Part shown: piece after piece, positions 11,133 to 22,021 of the stretch | How the letters are laid out: every line of letters starts with the position of its first letter | How positions within the stretch are numbered: position 1 is the stretch's first letter | NCBI GenBank assembly: GCA_035610835.1 | Contig: CM069441.1 | Coordinates: 101,305,606-101,369,605, forward strand | Source: Ophiura sarsii | Lineage: Eukaryota; Echinodermata; Ophiuroidea; Amphilepidida; Ophiuridae | Direction: 5' to 3' | Length of the DNA stretch: 64,000 bases | Notes under the pieces: model-generated | Told to the model about the DNA's origin: nothing | The model's database searches: none | Seen by the model: only the letters and a program-made list of their open reading frames with translations | Translations under genes and position numbers: made by a program

Positions 11133-11206
11133 GGTCTTGTGGCCCAATGGATAAGGCAGTTGCCAGGCAAGCAACAGATCCTGGGTTCGATTCCCGGGCG
11201 AGATCG
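11133..11206 (+). tRNA. tRNA-Arg-like sequence, probably a SINE head or pseudogene
   Basis: Box A-like TGGCCCAATGG and box B GGGTTCGATTCCC are present. A 7-bp acceptor stem can form (GGTCTTG with CGAGATC, two G-U pairs), and a 5-bp anticodon stem GTTGC/GCAAC. The loop CAGGCAA lacks U33, and there is one extra base after the T stem, so a functional gene is doubtful. The D arm looks like tRNA-Arg. Confidence 0.5.
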
Positions 11207-11299
11207 TTTTCCCATAATTGTCTCTTTTCTATCCACGACGGCGAACCTGTTTAAAATATTTATAATTAGTATTTATTTTGTGTTTCATTTCTTTTGTAG

Positions 11300-11384
11300 G
11301 ATCAACAAGCCAGACAGATTGAGTGACTATATAGAAATGTGTGCAAAACATTGGACATGGATTGATAAAACAAGGACTAGATAG
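11300..11384 (+). CDS. Candidate terminal exon of the RNF151-like gene
   Basis: The acceptor TTTCTTTTGTAG precedes GATCAACAAGCC. One frame reads INKPDRLSDYIEMCAKHWTW and stops at TAG 11382-11384. Its phase does not match exon 5, so it needs an unseen intervening exon. Joined directly, the junction makes a TGA and this segment would be 3' UTR. The short open frame could also be chance. Confidence 0.35.
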
Positions 11385-11767
11385 TGTTTGGTATGGAATG
11401 GAAAGTTTCTTATGTAATATGATTAGACACATCTGTATCATTTTTGTACACATTTTTAGACAAATCTAAAATCCTTGCAACAGTACGTTTTAGGAGGATG
11501 AATATTATAGAGTTTGATATGTTGCATGATTTCAAGGTTGGAAATTTCATCTATTTTTTTATAAATCTCTTCGAAAACAACAGCATGGATTTAGGTGAAA
11601 AATCTTACATAGATGCGCATGAGCTATTGTGTTTTGGTTGAATGCCTAGATAAGATACTGTTTGTACATACAGACCATGCTGGGAATTGAATCTAGACTG
11701 TACCATTGCCCAGAGATAAGCAAGGAGATTATTTCTGTGCAGTGTTTGCGACTAAAATCTTGCCGAA

Positions 11768-11942
11768 ACGCAGCGCAAGTACCGTCTAGGTCTTGCGTGG
11801 CTTGCAACCAAAAGTAGCCCACTTTTCGGTTAGCCCATACGTAAGTGAGCTTAATCTTTGGCAGACCCTGGCACCCTTTTTCGCCACAGTGCACAGGTCA
11901 AATGTAGCCAAAGTGGTTTAGCCGCAGAGTTGGCAACTGCAT
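11768..11942. repeat. Interspersed repeat, copy 2 (pair with 10707)
   Basis: Collinear block similarity to 10707-10895. See that entry for the shared words. Confidence 0.55.
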
Positions 11943-12179
11943 TGGGATTCTCTAACCCGCACGTCTTGAATCAGGTAATGAATATTTATGAGGTTTGTTT
12001 GTTTGTTTGTTTACACGGCCGGTCCGTACGGACATATACTCTAGGGTCCTGAAGGGACCAGGCTCAAGCAAAATGCTCGGGCCAGGCTTAAAAAGCCTAT
12101 TATAAGCATGCTGGTTGAATGAAAAGATGAAAGAATAGAGCCACTCCCTCAAATGACTAGGTTTACGCATTGAACGTGA

Positions 12180-12480
12180 AGTATATTAGTCATTTAACTA
12201 ATTAAATTAGTCTTCAGTTAAAGGTCTAAAACTAATTAATATCTAATTAATTAACTAATTAACAGATAATTTCGGAAAAGGTGACCTCAGCAGAAGCCCG
12301 TAGCTCAAAGTACTGAGAGTAGCTGCAATTTAAATGATTAATTAACTAATTAGCTAGTTAATTTTAACTAGCTAATTTTGCATTAATTACTTAAAAGTAA
12401 TTAATGCAAAATATGAATAATTATTTGAATAAGTAGTTAACTGATTATTTAATTGATTTAATCATTTATACTATATGGCA
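12180..12480. repeat. TTAATTAACTAATTA-rich low-complexity tract
   Basis: Dense TAATTA/TTAACTAATTAA words on both strands across 300 bp. A shorter stretch recurs at 15010-15045. No gene is seen. Confidence 0.7.
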
Positions 12481-12633
12481 GTAAACTTTGTTGTAGCCTC
12501 ATGAATATTCATATCTACCTGATTCAAGACTTGCGAGAAAGAAGGCTGACAATGACCTCTCTCAACAGGTGTTACAAGCCGTGTTGCATCCTTTGCTATT
12601 CTTCATTCATTCATGTAATTCTGTGCAGTGACT

Positions 12634-12712
12634 TTAACACTTTCCACGCGGCTATTGTTTCGGCATATACACAACAGATTTGTCAGAAACCTTTAGACAC
12701 TTACAGATCAAA
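12634..12712. mobile_element. Truncated TTAACACTTTCC MITE, copy 2
   Basis: TTAACACTTTCCACGCGGC, followed by a match to the reverse complement of the right part of copy 53397 (CAGATTTGTCAGAAACC), then it stops. Only one terminus is present. Confidence 0.65.
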
Positions 12713-12754
12713 TTTAAATAAAAAAAAGAAGAAAAAAAGAAAAGAAATGTGACC

Positions 12755-12912
12755 CTAGTTTTTATGATTTTAGGGTCGGTCACTTAGGGCAACACAACTT
12801 TTTGTCTAAAAAAAAAAATGAAAAAAAAAAAATATATAAATGTGACCCTAGTTTTTACGATTTTAAGGTCGGTCGCTGAGGGCAACACAACTTTTTGTTT
12901 GTTTTTGGCCTT
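12755..12912. repeat. Two direct units of the GGTCGGTC / GGGCAACACAAC module
   Basis: TGTGACCCTAGTTTTTATGA followed by GGTCGGTCAC and GGGCAACACAACTTTTTG occurs twice (about 12749 and 12840), separated by an A-rich spacer. The same module forms the arms of the foldbacks at 28515 and 53650. Confidence 0.65.
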
Positions 12913-13428
12913 ACAATCATGCGTGCTATCACTGCACATGAATGAAGGATAATAATGGTGCAACTAATATTGTGTATATGTGTGGATTTAAAGTTGATAG
13001 TATTGCTTAAAGCTAGAATTTTTCTGTATGACTAGAGCATGATCTTGGACACATGCATCATTTGTAAATCCAAATGCTCTTTATGTAGTCACAGTGTGTT
13101 TGTTTGAGTCTAATATTATATAATATTCTAGACTATAATTTGAAATAGGTGCTTGCTGTAATTGCAATACAGAATGTCCCCCCCCCCCTCAAAATGGGTC
13201 CAAACCATAACTTTAAAAACAAAAGGAATCTTAAATTCTTTTACAACTATTTGAGATATAAGCTATGATGTTTAAGTATGTGGAATTGTCCCGATTTAAT
13301 TGGGGAGGTATTAACTTTCTAAATATTAGACCCCATTTTTGCTGGACAAGTTGTAGATGATGTAGTGACATCAACGTTGTTTGCCATCGCCATCATATTT
13401 CCTTGGACATTTGTCAAATTACGCCAGC

Positions 13429-13795
13429 ATATCGAGGGCTCAGAAACACAAATCTCCATTTTGACCATTTTGAGAAAAAGACTATTGAAGATTTTTAAAC
13501 ACATCGGGGAGATGGAGATGAGGCCTTGTGATACTGGCTATAACTTTGAAAGGGGTTGTGTTATGAAGATAAGGCTGTTTGTTGCTGGAAAGAGAATTTC
13601 TTTCTGAACATTTTGATACCAAAATTTCATTTTTGAAAAAATGGAGATTATTATTATTATTATTATTTATTATTACAAGGCTTTTATATAGCGCCTTTTT
13701 CATAGATCAAAGCGCTTTACAAATATGTGTATATATTTGTATATATATTTGTAGATTTATTTAGATGAGGCCTTGTGTTTCTGAGCCCTTGATAT
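13429..13795. mobile_element. GAGGGCTCAGAAACACAA MITE, copy 1, with a nested insertion
   Basis: Ends ATATCGAGGGCTCAGAAACA and TGTTTCTGAGCCCTTGATAT are inverted. The second copy at 43472-43716 lies in the opposite orientation. About 120 bp in the right half is foreign: a TTA microsatellite followed by TATATAGCGCC...AAAGCGCTTTACA, a phrase common to a dispersed repeat in animal genomes. Confidence 0.8.
13643..13760. mobile_element. Nested repeat with (TTA)n and AAAGCGCTTTACA motif
   Basis: A (TTA/ATT)n microsatellite at about 13648-13675 is followed by ACAAGGCTTTTATATAGCGC and AAAGCGCTTTACAAAT, interrupting the MITE. From memory, similar sequences are widespread SINE-like repeats in marine animals; the superfamily is not assigned here. 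Confidence 0.55.
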
Positions 13796-14087
13796 GTTGC
13801 GTGAAACTGAAAGAGATTTCCTAAGCTCAATGTTCATTTCAAAACATCTGCTGAATTTAAAGAAACGATGTAATGGACACATTTGGCCAAATTATGTCCA
13901 AAGGATTGTTATGGTGACTTTAATCTAGTGCCATAAAAGGACATGTATTGATAGTTACACACGGCAGTTGACCCTTTAGGGTTTTGATTGCAAATGTATT
14001 TTTTTCAACAAATATTTTGAAAAGTGTTGAAAAAAAGTTGGAGGTTAAGGGCTCATCTATTTAAGGAATAACTGGCCCATTTATTTC

Positions 14088-14390
14088 TTTAAAATGAGAG
14101 CATTTGAGTTCCCCAACCATTGATATACCAAATTTGAACTTTTCGATACAAAATGGCACAAAACACATCCCATGTTTGTAGTAGTGCTCTTCGAGGCATT
14201 GCGAAAAACCTGAATTTTCCTGGACCGGCCCAGAAAACAATTTTCTTTTTGAAATGTCCCATTTTGTTGAAAATTTCTAAAAATTCACTAAAATGTCCAG
14301 ACATTTGTTTTGGGGACAAAATCTTGACCGACCAACTCTACTTGAGAGGTCCATTTGCCCGTAGAACAGGTTTTTCCCCTGTTGCGTAAA
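14088..14390. other. Stretch with GAGAGGTC...TTTGCCCGTA motif
   Basis: GAGAGGTCCATTTGCCCGTA (14344) recurs as GAGAGGTCAGTTTGCCCGTA at 21552 and GAGAGGTCTGTTTGCCCGAA at 24213, suggesting one end of a dispersed element. Open frames on both strands here have no recognisable domains. Confidence 0.35.
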
Positions 14391-14787
14391 CAAGATATTT
14401 ATTTCAACAAGCAACTTCTAGTGCACACACAAATGTGGCCCATTCTCTCTCTGACCACTACGCCACATGAGTTGGCTACAGAGAATCTTTTAAAAGTTTT
14501 TTGAGTGCATATATATCCTGCCAAGATTGTGCAATGAGACTTGCGAAGCGAGGACTACAGTCTCATTTATCCATCACAAGACAGTGACATAACTGTGTAT
14601 TCTACTAATTGCAGCACATAAACGTGTGCGCCTACTCGAGAGTTGCTGGCGTACACTCACGAGCGTAGAAAGACGGAAGATACATGTGTCACAAATGCTG
14701 CGCATGTAAAGTTACGTCACTGTCCAGAAGAAGACAAATAGAGTATACCAACATGAGAGTTGTTTTAGTGAGTTGTACATGTAGTGC

Positions 14788-15593
14788 CAGAAGGTGATTT
14801 AAGGAAGCCCCAACATTTAGTACAATTTGACAAATGAATTCATCTACATCAAAATCGCTCCTTTAATTGACTATTATAATGCATGAAAAGGCGCCTGATA
14901 GCCACTTTTCAAGTCCTTCATTCTCTGCAAAAATCAGACGATAAGGATTTTTAAAGCAGATTCCAAAAGATTACAACGTTCTCTCACATATGAGTGTCAT
15001 CTTTCTCTTATCAACTAATTAATTGACTAATTAATTACTTATAAGCAAGGCTTGGTTCCTTCCTAGAAAATTCCGAAACCAGCGTGCTGGAGTATTAATA
15101 AACAGGAGTCATGCACATTCAAACAGTTTTAAACAATGGGATTGATACCCAACATATATTATAGAGGCCCTGCTTATTACTACTGTTCAGTGTTCACCAA
15201 AACTATCAGAAGTTAAAATTCCATTTCATTCCTGCAAGTTTGCATCACTTTTAAAAATCCTGCGTCAATTCAAAGAATAAACTGAATGAGTTGTATCCCG
15301 CCATGATATAGATGAGTGACGCATGGTTGATTCCTTTCTGTAAAGCCGATCGATGAATAAGTGCATCATGGCCTCTATTGTGGTTGACTGCGAAACCACT
15401 GAATACATGTAGCGCACACGTTCACACATCACACAGCCCTGTTATTTTTATAGTGTTATAGTTTCAAAATAATTTACAACATAATTACTTTAGTTCACTG
15501 ATATTTGGTAGCTGTGCCTAGCCACAGTGGCAGTTGAAATCCTGGATACAACAAGTTTGCGAAGGATTATGGGGCTTCCTTAAATAACCCTCT
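14788..15593. mobile_element. 806-bp non-autonomous transposon with 10-bp target duplication
   Basis: Ends CAGAAGGTGATTTAAGGAAG...CCCCA and TGGGG...CTTCCTTAAATAACCCTCT are inverted with a few mismatches. The 10-bp CATGTAGTGC flanks both sides (14778-14787, 15594-15603). Duplications of 9-10 bp fit Mutator-like elements (inference). No coding sequence is seen inside. Confidence 0.75.
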
Positions 15594-15985
15594 CATGTAG
15601 TGCTTAGCAGCATTAGGTTAATTTACTACATTTTCACGCTTCAAAGAGCATGCGTTGTATTTTGTATCATCACAGAAAGATGAATGAGTTTTTGTAGTGC
15701 TATAATTTATTAAAGTTTATTCAAAAGTGATCATTTTCTAAAACTAAAACATTGCTTATCATTGTTGAAAGTAAAAAGCCAATCAAACAGGCCTTAGGAT
15801 GGTTCATAACTGATAATTAACTCACATTCAAAACAGTTTCCTTGGGCACTGTCTGCATAATTCAGAAGGCAAGCCCATATACATGTAGACAATGAATAAT
15901 AGTCAGTTATGGGGTTTCAGTCCAGATGTACCGAAATGTTATCCCACAATGCAAAGAGCATTTTGCATTACAATGGTTAAATGTT

Positions 15986-16242
15986 CAGGGTTGTAGCTAG
16001 ACCAGATTGAGTGATGGGCAATTTTACTGATGGCGAATGAAGCACAGTGGATCATGGAATGGGGTCTAGAGGCCTTCTTAATGTTTTTAAGGGGTTATAA
16101 ATGCACTTTGAGGGTTCCTGCCACATAATTTCTTGTTTTATGAGGCAGTTTAATGATTTTTCCACAAATTGTTTATTTTTTAAGAGTGCCGGACGCTGGG
16201 CACAACTTCCGGACGGGGCCGTCCGGCGTAGCTACAACCCTG
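15986..16242. mobile_element. CAGGGTTGTAGCTA element, copy 1
   Basis: Inverted ends CAGGGTTGTAGCTAGACC and GGCGTAGCTACAACCCTG. The interior (GCACTTTGAGGGTTCCTGCC, CACATAATTTCTTGTTTTAT) is shared with a decayed copy at 55797-56060. Confidence 0.8.
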
Positions 16243-16517
16243 TAAATGTAATAATTCATTGACTTTATGGGCGCACGTCACATGAGGTTGACCTCGTCTA
16301 AAAGTATGCAAGGTTCAACCTCGCCCCCAAAACAGTGCATCGGACATCCGTGGTGCGCCTTACAATGATTACAGGACAAAGGTTAATTCATTGGCTTTGT
16401 TAATGCTAAGCTCATTGCATTGTGGGACTGACTTTTGGTCGTGCTTTAACCCTGAACCAGTATATTGGTTGATAATCCATTATGAACCATGTCATTACCT
16501 GATTGCTTGCATCCATA

Positions 16518-16670
16518 GGAAGACGATGATTTCCAGTCGATCGAATGACGTTGGTTCCCAATGTTATACAGTTCCCAATTTTAAATACGATTTATTCCGT
16601 CAAACGGAATAAATCGATTGGGAACCAGCAATTATAACGTCATTCTATCGACTGGAAATCATCGTCTTCC
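16518..16670. mobile_element. 153-bp foldback with 9-bp target duplication
   Basis: Arms GGAAGACGATGATTTCCAGT and ACTGGAAATCATCGTCTTCC are inverted. GCATCCATA flanks both sides (16509-16517, 16671-16679). The centre is the palindrome CGATTTATTCCGT-CAA-ACGGAATAAATCG, also found at 18209-18251. Confidence 0.85.
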
Positions 16671-16743
16671 GCATCCATAAGTGTGTAATAAATAATGTTC
16701 AACAATAATCAGGATAAAGTGTACTTTAGGTCCCGGGTAAGCA

Positions 16744-17128
16744 TTAAAGGCATATTATGTGATCTTTTCCAAGTAGCGCCCTCTATCATTGATTTTTACT
16801 ATGAAAGCAGATTTTCTTGCAGATTTGCATTTTTGATCATAAATCATAAAGATCCTCTAAGTTACAGATCGATACAATTCCTAATTACTTCAAAATCATG
16901 GTTTGAAAATATAATCTATACCGAGCGGTACAATCTATTTTTTCAAATTTTACTCTAAATTCACTCTAAAACTATGATTTTGAGGTTATTAGGAGTCGCA
17001 TCGCTCTGTTACTTGGAATATATTTATGATTTATGATCAGAAAAGTAAATCTGCAAGAAAATCTTGCTTCCAATTTTTTTCGAGGATTGAGGGCGTCCCC
17101 TGGAAAAGATCACATACTATACCTTTAA
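16744..17128. mobile_element. TTAAAGG...TATTATGTGATC foldback MITE, copy A
   Basis: 385 bp. TTAAAGGCATATTATGTGAT at left and ATCACATACTATACCTTTAA at right. Arms carry AAATCTGCAAGAAAATC and CAAAATCATGGTTT words on opposite strands. The centre differs from copies B and C. Non-coding. Confidence 0.85.
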
Positions 17129-18173
17129 CTACACGGTAAAATGAAGTTTCCTGTAATAACCAAATAGTGCATTTTATTCTGTCAAAGACTTGAAACAAGT
17201 GCGGCGGGACCTAAATTGCATTATTTTTCGGATAATTATTGTAATTTATAGTAAATTATGTTTACTGTATTTTTCACTGATTAATGTAAGAGGAATGTGT
17301 AATTATGAAGAATAATTAAAACTACAAGAGCTATACCTTTTTTGTATGTATTTCTAGTTAATATTGTTTGTGATTTGACCTGTTGTATGTGTGTATGGTC
17401 CATCCTCCAAGAGTGCGTATGTACATGCACTATCAAAGATGAATCCTGCCATAATGGCATAAATGCTGCGTCTATCGCTGAAAAATGTGCACTAACACAG
17501 AGAGCCTATAATAATACAGACATATATGCATGTGACTCTGATGAGCATGTCAACAGGGAGTGGCGCTTTTTCATATACGGGCATATATCAACAGGGAGTT
17601 GCGATATTTTTGGCAACTCATCACATTGCAAAACTATTGACAGCTCACGCGTGTAATGTGGGATGTATTTTGGTGAAGCCTCCTTACGCAGCAATGAATA
17701 TAGAAGGAAGCGGACAGGCATGATGGCAACCCGAGCATGATGGCAACCCGCGCACTGTGGCGTGTGCGTGTGACCAAAACCGTGCGTGTGTGGTCATAAT
17801 CGCGCATGTACTCTTAGTTGCTTTTTTTGCGTGGAGATATAAAAATCAAATATTTCTCACCAATTTGAAACTGATTAAACTATAGTATAGGTCGCCACGG
17901 AGTGACGTCACATGTTGTTGACCACGAACTAAAGAGGTAAATGAAAGAAAATATGTGAATCATGAATTTGACTATTACGTTAGGGGTGCTATAATTAAAT
18001 TAGTTACAAATTGGTGATAAATATTGGTTTTCATCTCTCCCGCGCAAATACAGTGCGCTTGTTGCCAATTTGGAGCTGATCAAACTATAGTCTAGTTAGT
18101 GTTGCGATGGTGGTAGAAATCACATATTTTTGGCGGCCAACCATCTAGCTTGCTGAAAAAAAACACGCATCCT
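17129..18173. other. Stretch without recognised gene
   Basis: Contains an open frame at 17342-17656 with no recognisable domain, an AACAGGGAGT doublet (17553, 17591), and two CAATTTG...CTGAT.AAACTATAGT motifs (17859, 18064). No transposon ends were resolved. Confidence 0.35.
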
Positions 18174-18288
18174 AAATTGGATATCCTACAATCTTAAACT
18201 AGTAGTTATTGCGATTTATTCCGTTTGAGGGCGCTCAACGGAATAAATCGCATTAACTACTAGTTTAAGATTGTAGGATATCCAATTT
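18174..18288. repeat. 115-bp perfect-arm foldback
   Basis: AAATTGGATATCCTACAATC... pairs with ...GATTGTAGGATATCCAATTT, around the centre GCGATTTATTCCGTTTGAGG / CGCTCAACGGAATAAATCGC. Arms are nearly perfect, implying recent origin. No target duplication was found. Outer arms are unrelated to those at 16518, but the core is the same. Confidence 0.85.
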
Positions 18289-18439
18289 ATAGTTATAGCT
18301 TGTTTTATCTATTTATATTTTTGAGATATCGACCGTGCTGTATTATGGGAGTTACTAATTTTCAGCAGCCAGGTACCCTTTTTCAGATCGCTCGCGATCT
18401 ATACCCCTTTGGCGTTAGTGTTGATCAAACCATTTAACA

Positions 18440-18606
18440 AATAAATTGTTTGTACAGCATTTCATTCCTGTTATTATTGATTCAATATTTATATGAAATA
18501 ACAAATTGAATGAACCACTCCGCTAACAGCATTTCAGGCAATCAGTCCCATTATTATTGATTCAATATTTACATGAAATAACAAATTGAATGAACCACTC
18601 CGCTGA
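18440..18606. repeat. Two-unit tandem duplication
   Basis: TTATTATTGATTCAATATTT-A-ATGAAATAACAAATTGAATG then AACCACTCCGCT occurs twice, starting about 18470 and 18551 (period about 81 bp). Confidence 0.75.
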
Positions 18607-19390
18607 CAAGTCTTTTGTCATTTAAGTGTGAGTGGTCGGTTGAATTCTGTGGTTTAATTATATTATCATTGGAGCTCTTGCTTTGACCATAGATAATCGA
18701 GATGGAGATGGTTAAGTGGGTGTTTTGTTTGAAGCTATGTGTGTTTCGGTCCAAGGTCGCTCAACACAAAAGCCGATGTAGCCTTTCGCCCTGTCATGAA
18801 ATAACTTCTTAACAACCATAGATAATACGCCACTCTCGATCCCAGATACTTAAATTGCTAGGAATCGATTTCAAAAGAAGTGCTATAGTCCATCGCGCTC
18901 ATCATGGGTTCGAGTTTACGTATAATAGAAAACTGGGTGAAATAAGGGTCTATAAACTTAACAAATAGCGTTACATCTATCGCATCGGTGAATGCTTGTA
19001 TTACATTTATATGTTTCAAATATTAGAAGTATCTTAAACTTTCACCGTTGCTTTTTTATCAAACTAATTGTATGAATCCTGTTAGCTAGTATTAGATACT
19101 GCAGTTGCTGCAATAGACTATCAATACCCGTTCTGTTTTCCAGGCTTTTCAAAAATGCTAGTCATACAGGTGTGTGCGAAACAGACATAATAGATCAGCT
19201 CCACACAACATTTTTATATTGCAAAATATTAGTGGAAGTTGTGGCAAGTGCAAGAAATGTCTGCTTGTATAGCATCAGGTTCAAGAAAAACAAATGATTC
19301 ATTGGCTATTCCCATAGTAAAGAAGATTTTGGTGGGTTTTGAAAGAGTAATGTGAATGTGACACCCTTGCCCCATATCTGTTTGTTATTG
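18607..19390. other. Stretch without recognised gene
   Basis: AT-rich DNA upstream of the LINE fragment. No repeats, TIRs or domains were recognised. Confidence 0.35.
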
Positions 19391-19395
19391 TACTA

Positions 19396-20242
19396 GACAT
19401 CGCCCTGAGAATGGCTATAACAGGAAAGGAAGAAGAGCTTGGATTCCACCTTAAAAAGCGAAGAAGCAGAAGGATTGGACCTGTAGCAGTGACAGACTTT
19501 GACTTTGCAGACGATATTGCCCTGCTGTCTGAAGAACTACACCAGGCACAAGATCTGCTTCAGAGGGTCGAGACATCAGTGGCTAAAGTTGGCTTGTCTA
19601 TGAATGCAAAGAAGACAAAGCTCATGGCATACAACCAAACAAGTGCGGTGGAAATCAGAATAAATGATGGAACCAAACTAGATGAAGTAAACGATTTCAA
19701 ATACCTAGGTGCCTGGATGTCAAGCACTGAAACAGATATCAAGCAACGCAAGGCAGCAGCTTGGAGAGCCTGTGGGAAGCCGAACAAGATCTGGAAATCC
19801 ACCCTACCAAGAAAATTCAAACTTCGCCTGTTCGCCACAACTGTTGAATCTGTGTTACTATATGGCTGTGAGGCATGGACCACCACCCCTAAGCTAGCAA
19901 AGCAACTTGACGGCTGTTATACTCGTATGCTGAGGGCTGTCCTCAACATTCACTGGAAGCAACATACAACTAACACAGAGCTCTATGGAGACCTCCCCAA
20001 AATCACCCAAAAGATCAGGGAGAGAAGGACAAGATTCTCAGGCCACTGCTTTAGGAGTCAAGAATGTGTGTCAAAGCTGGTTCATTGGATACCAAAGCAT
20101 GGGAGAAGAAAACCTGGAAGACCTGCCCTAACTTACATCGATGTAAACAGGACACTGGTTTGGATGTAGGAGACTTAAAGACAGCAATGCAGGACAGGAA
20201 GGTGTGGAGAGCCATTGTAGATCGAGAACACAACTCGAATTA
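19396..20242 (+). pseudogene. Degraded non-LTR retrotransposon reverse transcriptase (C-terminal part)
   Basis: The frame from 19396 contains the FADDIALLSEELHQAQDLLQ catalytic block, then GLSMNAKKTK, FKYLGAWM, LLYGCEAWTT and RRTRFSGHCFRSQ, all typical of LINE endonuclease-RT proteins downstream of the palm. The 5' half (endonuclease and N-terminal RT) is missing. A one-base frameshift near 20145 separates YIDV from QDTGLDVGDLKTAMQDRKVW, which ends at TAA 20240-20242. It is a dead, 5'-truncated copy. The clade is not assigned. Confidence 0.9.
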
Positions 20243-20385
20243 AGCAAAGTAAGCAATGTGAATTTAAGACTAGCGCAAAGCATGGCATATTTGGGGTCTT
20301 TGTCATGGGGGGAAGGGTATTTTTCCCGGTGAACACCAGTTTGACCCTATTAGTATTACGTCACAAAAATGTGGCAGCTGTGTTG

Positions 20386-20557
20386 AAGGGCTGAAAAAAA
20401 TGTTTTTTTCCCGGCAAGCGATTCCAAATTTCCCTCCACGATGGAATGCATTTCTTAATGAAAGAGTAACATTTCCCTCCAAATGCCAAAATTTCCCTCC
20501 AAATGCTCAAATGTCCCTGCAAGGAGCTTTCCTTATTGCCTACTTTTCCAGCCTGTG
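20386..20557. mobile_element. AGGCTGAAAAA MITE, copy 2
   Basis: 172 bp, highly similar to 4948-5118. Flanked by GCTGTGTTG at 20377-20385 and 20558-20566, an independent 9-bp duplication. Confidence 0.87.
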
Positions 20558-20889
20558 GCTGTGTTGTTTATTCAACTGATTGATGCCGCATCCTAAACTT
20601 GATGCGCCTGTAGCGCGTGATATTTTAACAACATATTGACACAAATCTAACCATTATTAAGGTACATTTTTCTTTTAAACGGTCTTCTATTATGATATTC
20701 CTGGACAAATGCGCTTGTAGCGCGCGAAAATGTGCCATTTTTATACTTAATTGCCCATCATCAATCCGGACAATGGGCAACAAATTGTCATTTAGATGGA
20801 AATTAAATAAATTCTTCAAATAGGCATAATTCACAAGGGGGTGGGGGCGATCCCTTATCTGGCCCTATGATTACCTTGATTAAAGTCAC

Positions 20890-21085
20890 TGAAGTTACGT
20901 AATGCACGTTTACACATAAAAGTGTTTGGATGGTTAAATCTCTTCTCCTCTCCAAGTTTCTTTTCGATTTTCACTTCTTTCCACCTATTTATTTTTATTT
21001 TCCCATCCTTCTCTCTTTCTCCCCCTCTTCTTCCTTGCCTTCCCCTTTTCCCTTTTCTTTCCCTTCCCTTCAATTTCTTTTAGCC
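20890..21085. repeat. Pyrimidine-rich tract
   Basis: A C/T-rich strand (TTCTTTCCCTTCCC-type) from about 20935 to 21080. The open frame on the opposite strand is low complexity and not a gene. Confidence 0.6.
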
Positions 21086-21721
21086 CGGTAGTTTGAGCTG
21101 GCCTTCCCGGTCAAAGCCGTCAGGGTGGGGGGCACTCTGCCTTCCCCTGACCTCCCGGGAGATATGCTACTGGCGCATAGCTTTCAGCTCGAGGGCCCAT
21201 TTCTCTGGGTTTTTTATAGGTTAAAGCACTACTGCATGATCTTTTTTCAAATTTATCCATATTGTTTCTTTCTTAAGAAGTTTGACTGATCAGGAAAGAC
21301 ATTCCTGGACTCATAAATCTATCTTGACTGTATTTTCCATTAAACAAATCACAGAACTTTACTAAATCATAATAGAAATCTGCTTACAATTAAAGGAATT
21401 ATTCAGCATATTAAAAAAAAATTCATCATAAATAATTCCATACTATCTTGTTCACTTGTGTACAGTTGCGACCTTAGCCGGAAACACTTTAAACGGCTGT
21501 GACACACGGTGTCAAACCATGGAATACTATTTACAAAGGAAAATACCTTACCTGAGAGGTCAGTTTGCCCGTACAATAGGCTTTTCGTTGTCTAATAGGA
21601 GGTTATTAGCTTTAGCTAATGCAGCCATAATAAAAATTAATATATTTTACCTTACCATCCTGTTTGAACCATAGAGCTACATACTATGGTTAGTACCCAT
21701 TATACCCTAGGTTCTCTAAGA

Positions 21722-21800
21722 GGTAGAGGTAGGCCGAGCAGTCTAGCGCGCTGATTGTCGGTCGGGAGTTTTCTATCAATCGTGGGTTCAATTCGCCTTG
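21722..21800 (+). tRNA. tRNA-like SINE head
   Basis: Box A-like TAGGCCGAGCAGTCTAGCGC and box B-like GGGTTCAATTCG, about 45 bp apart, as in a tRNA-Ser/Leu type. Following sequence to 22021 and possibly 22404-22580 may be the SINE body, split by MITE copy B. Confidence 0.45.
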
Positions 21801-22021
21801 AAACAAAGATTCTTTGTTCACCCCAAAAAGTTCCTATCTAGGTCGGAAATTCTACAATCAAATCTTTAAAAAAATCTGTGAGGTTAGTTATCAGAGTCTC
21901 TTTCCGTGGTTTAAGCTGATAATCAAATTTAATTGTAGAATTTCTCCTCTACCCCATTCACTGTGTACAACGTGCAGGTCTATACGGTGAGTGTAAGTTC
22001 GCAGTGGTTCAGAGAGTCACG

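Noticed and set aside
11133..11206. Functional tRNA-Arg gene
   Set aside because: Wrong loop base at position 33, an extra base after the T stem and no clean arginine anticodon; listed only as tRNA-like.
17342..17656. 104-codon Cys-containing frame as a secreted peptide gene
   Set aside because: Cysteine spacing matches no known fold, there is no splice or promoter support, and overlapping frames on both strands are equally long.
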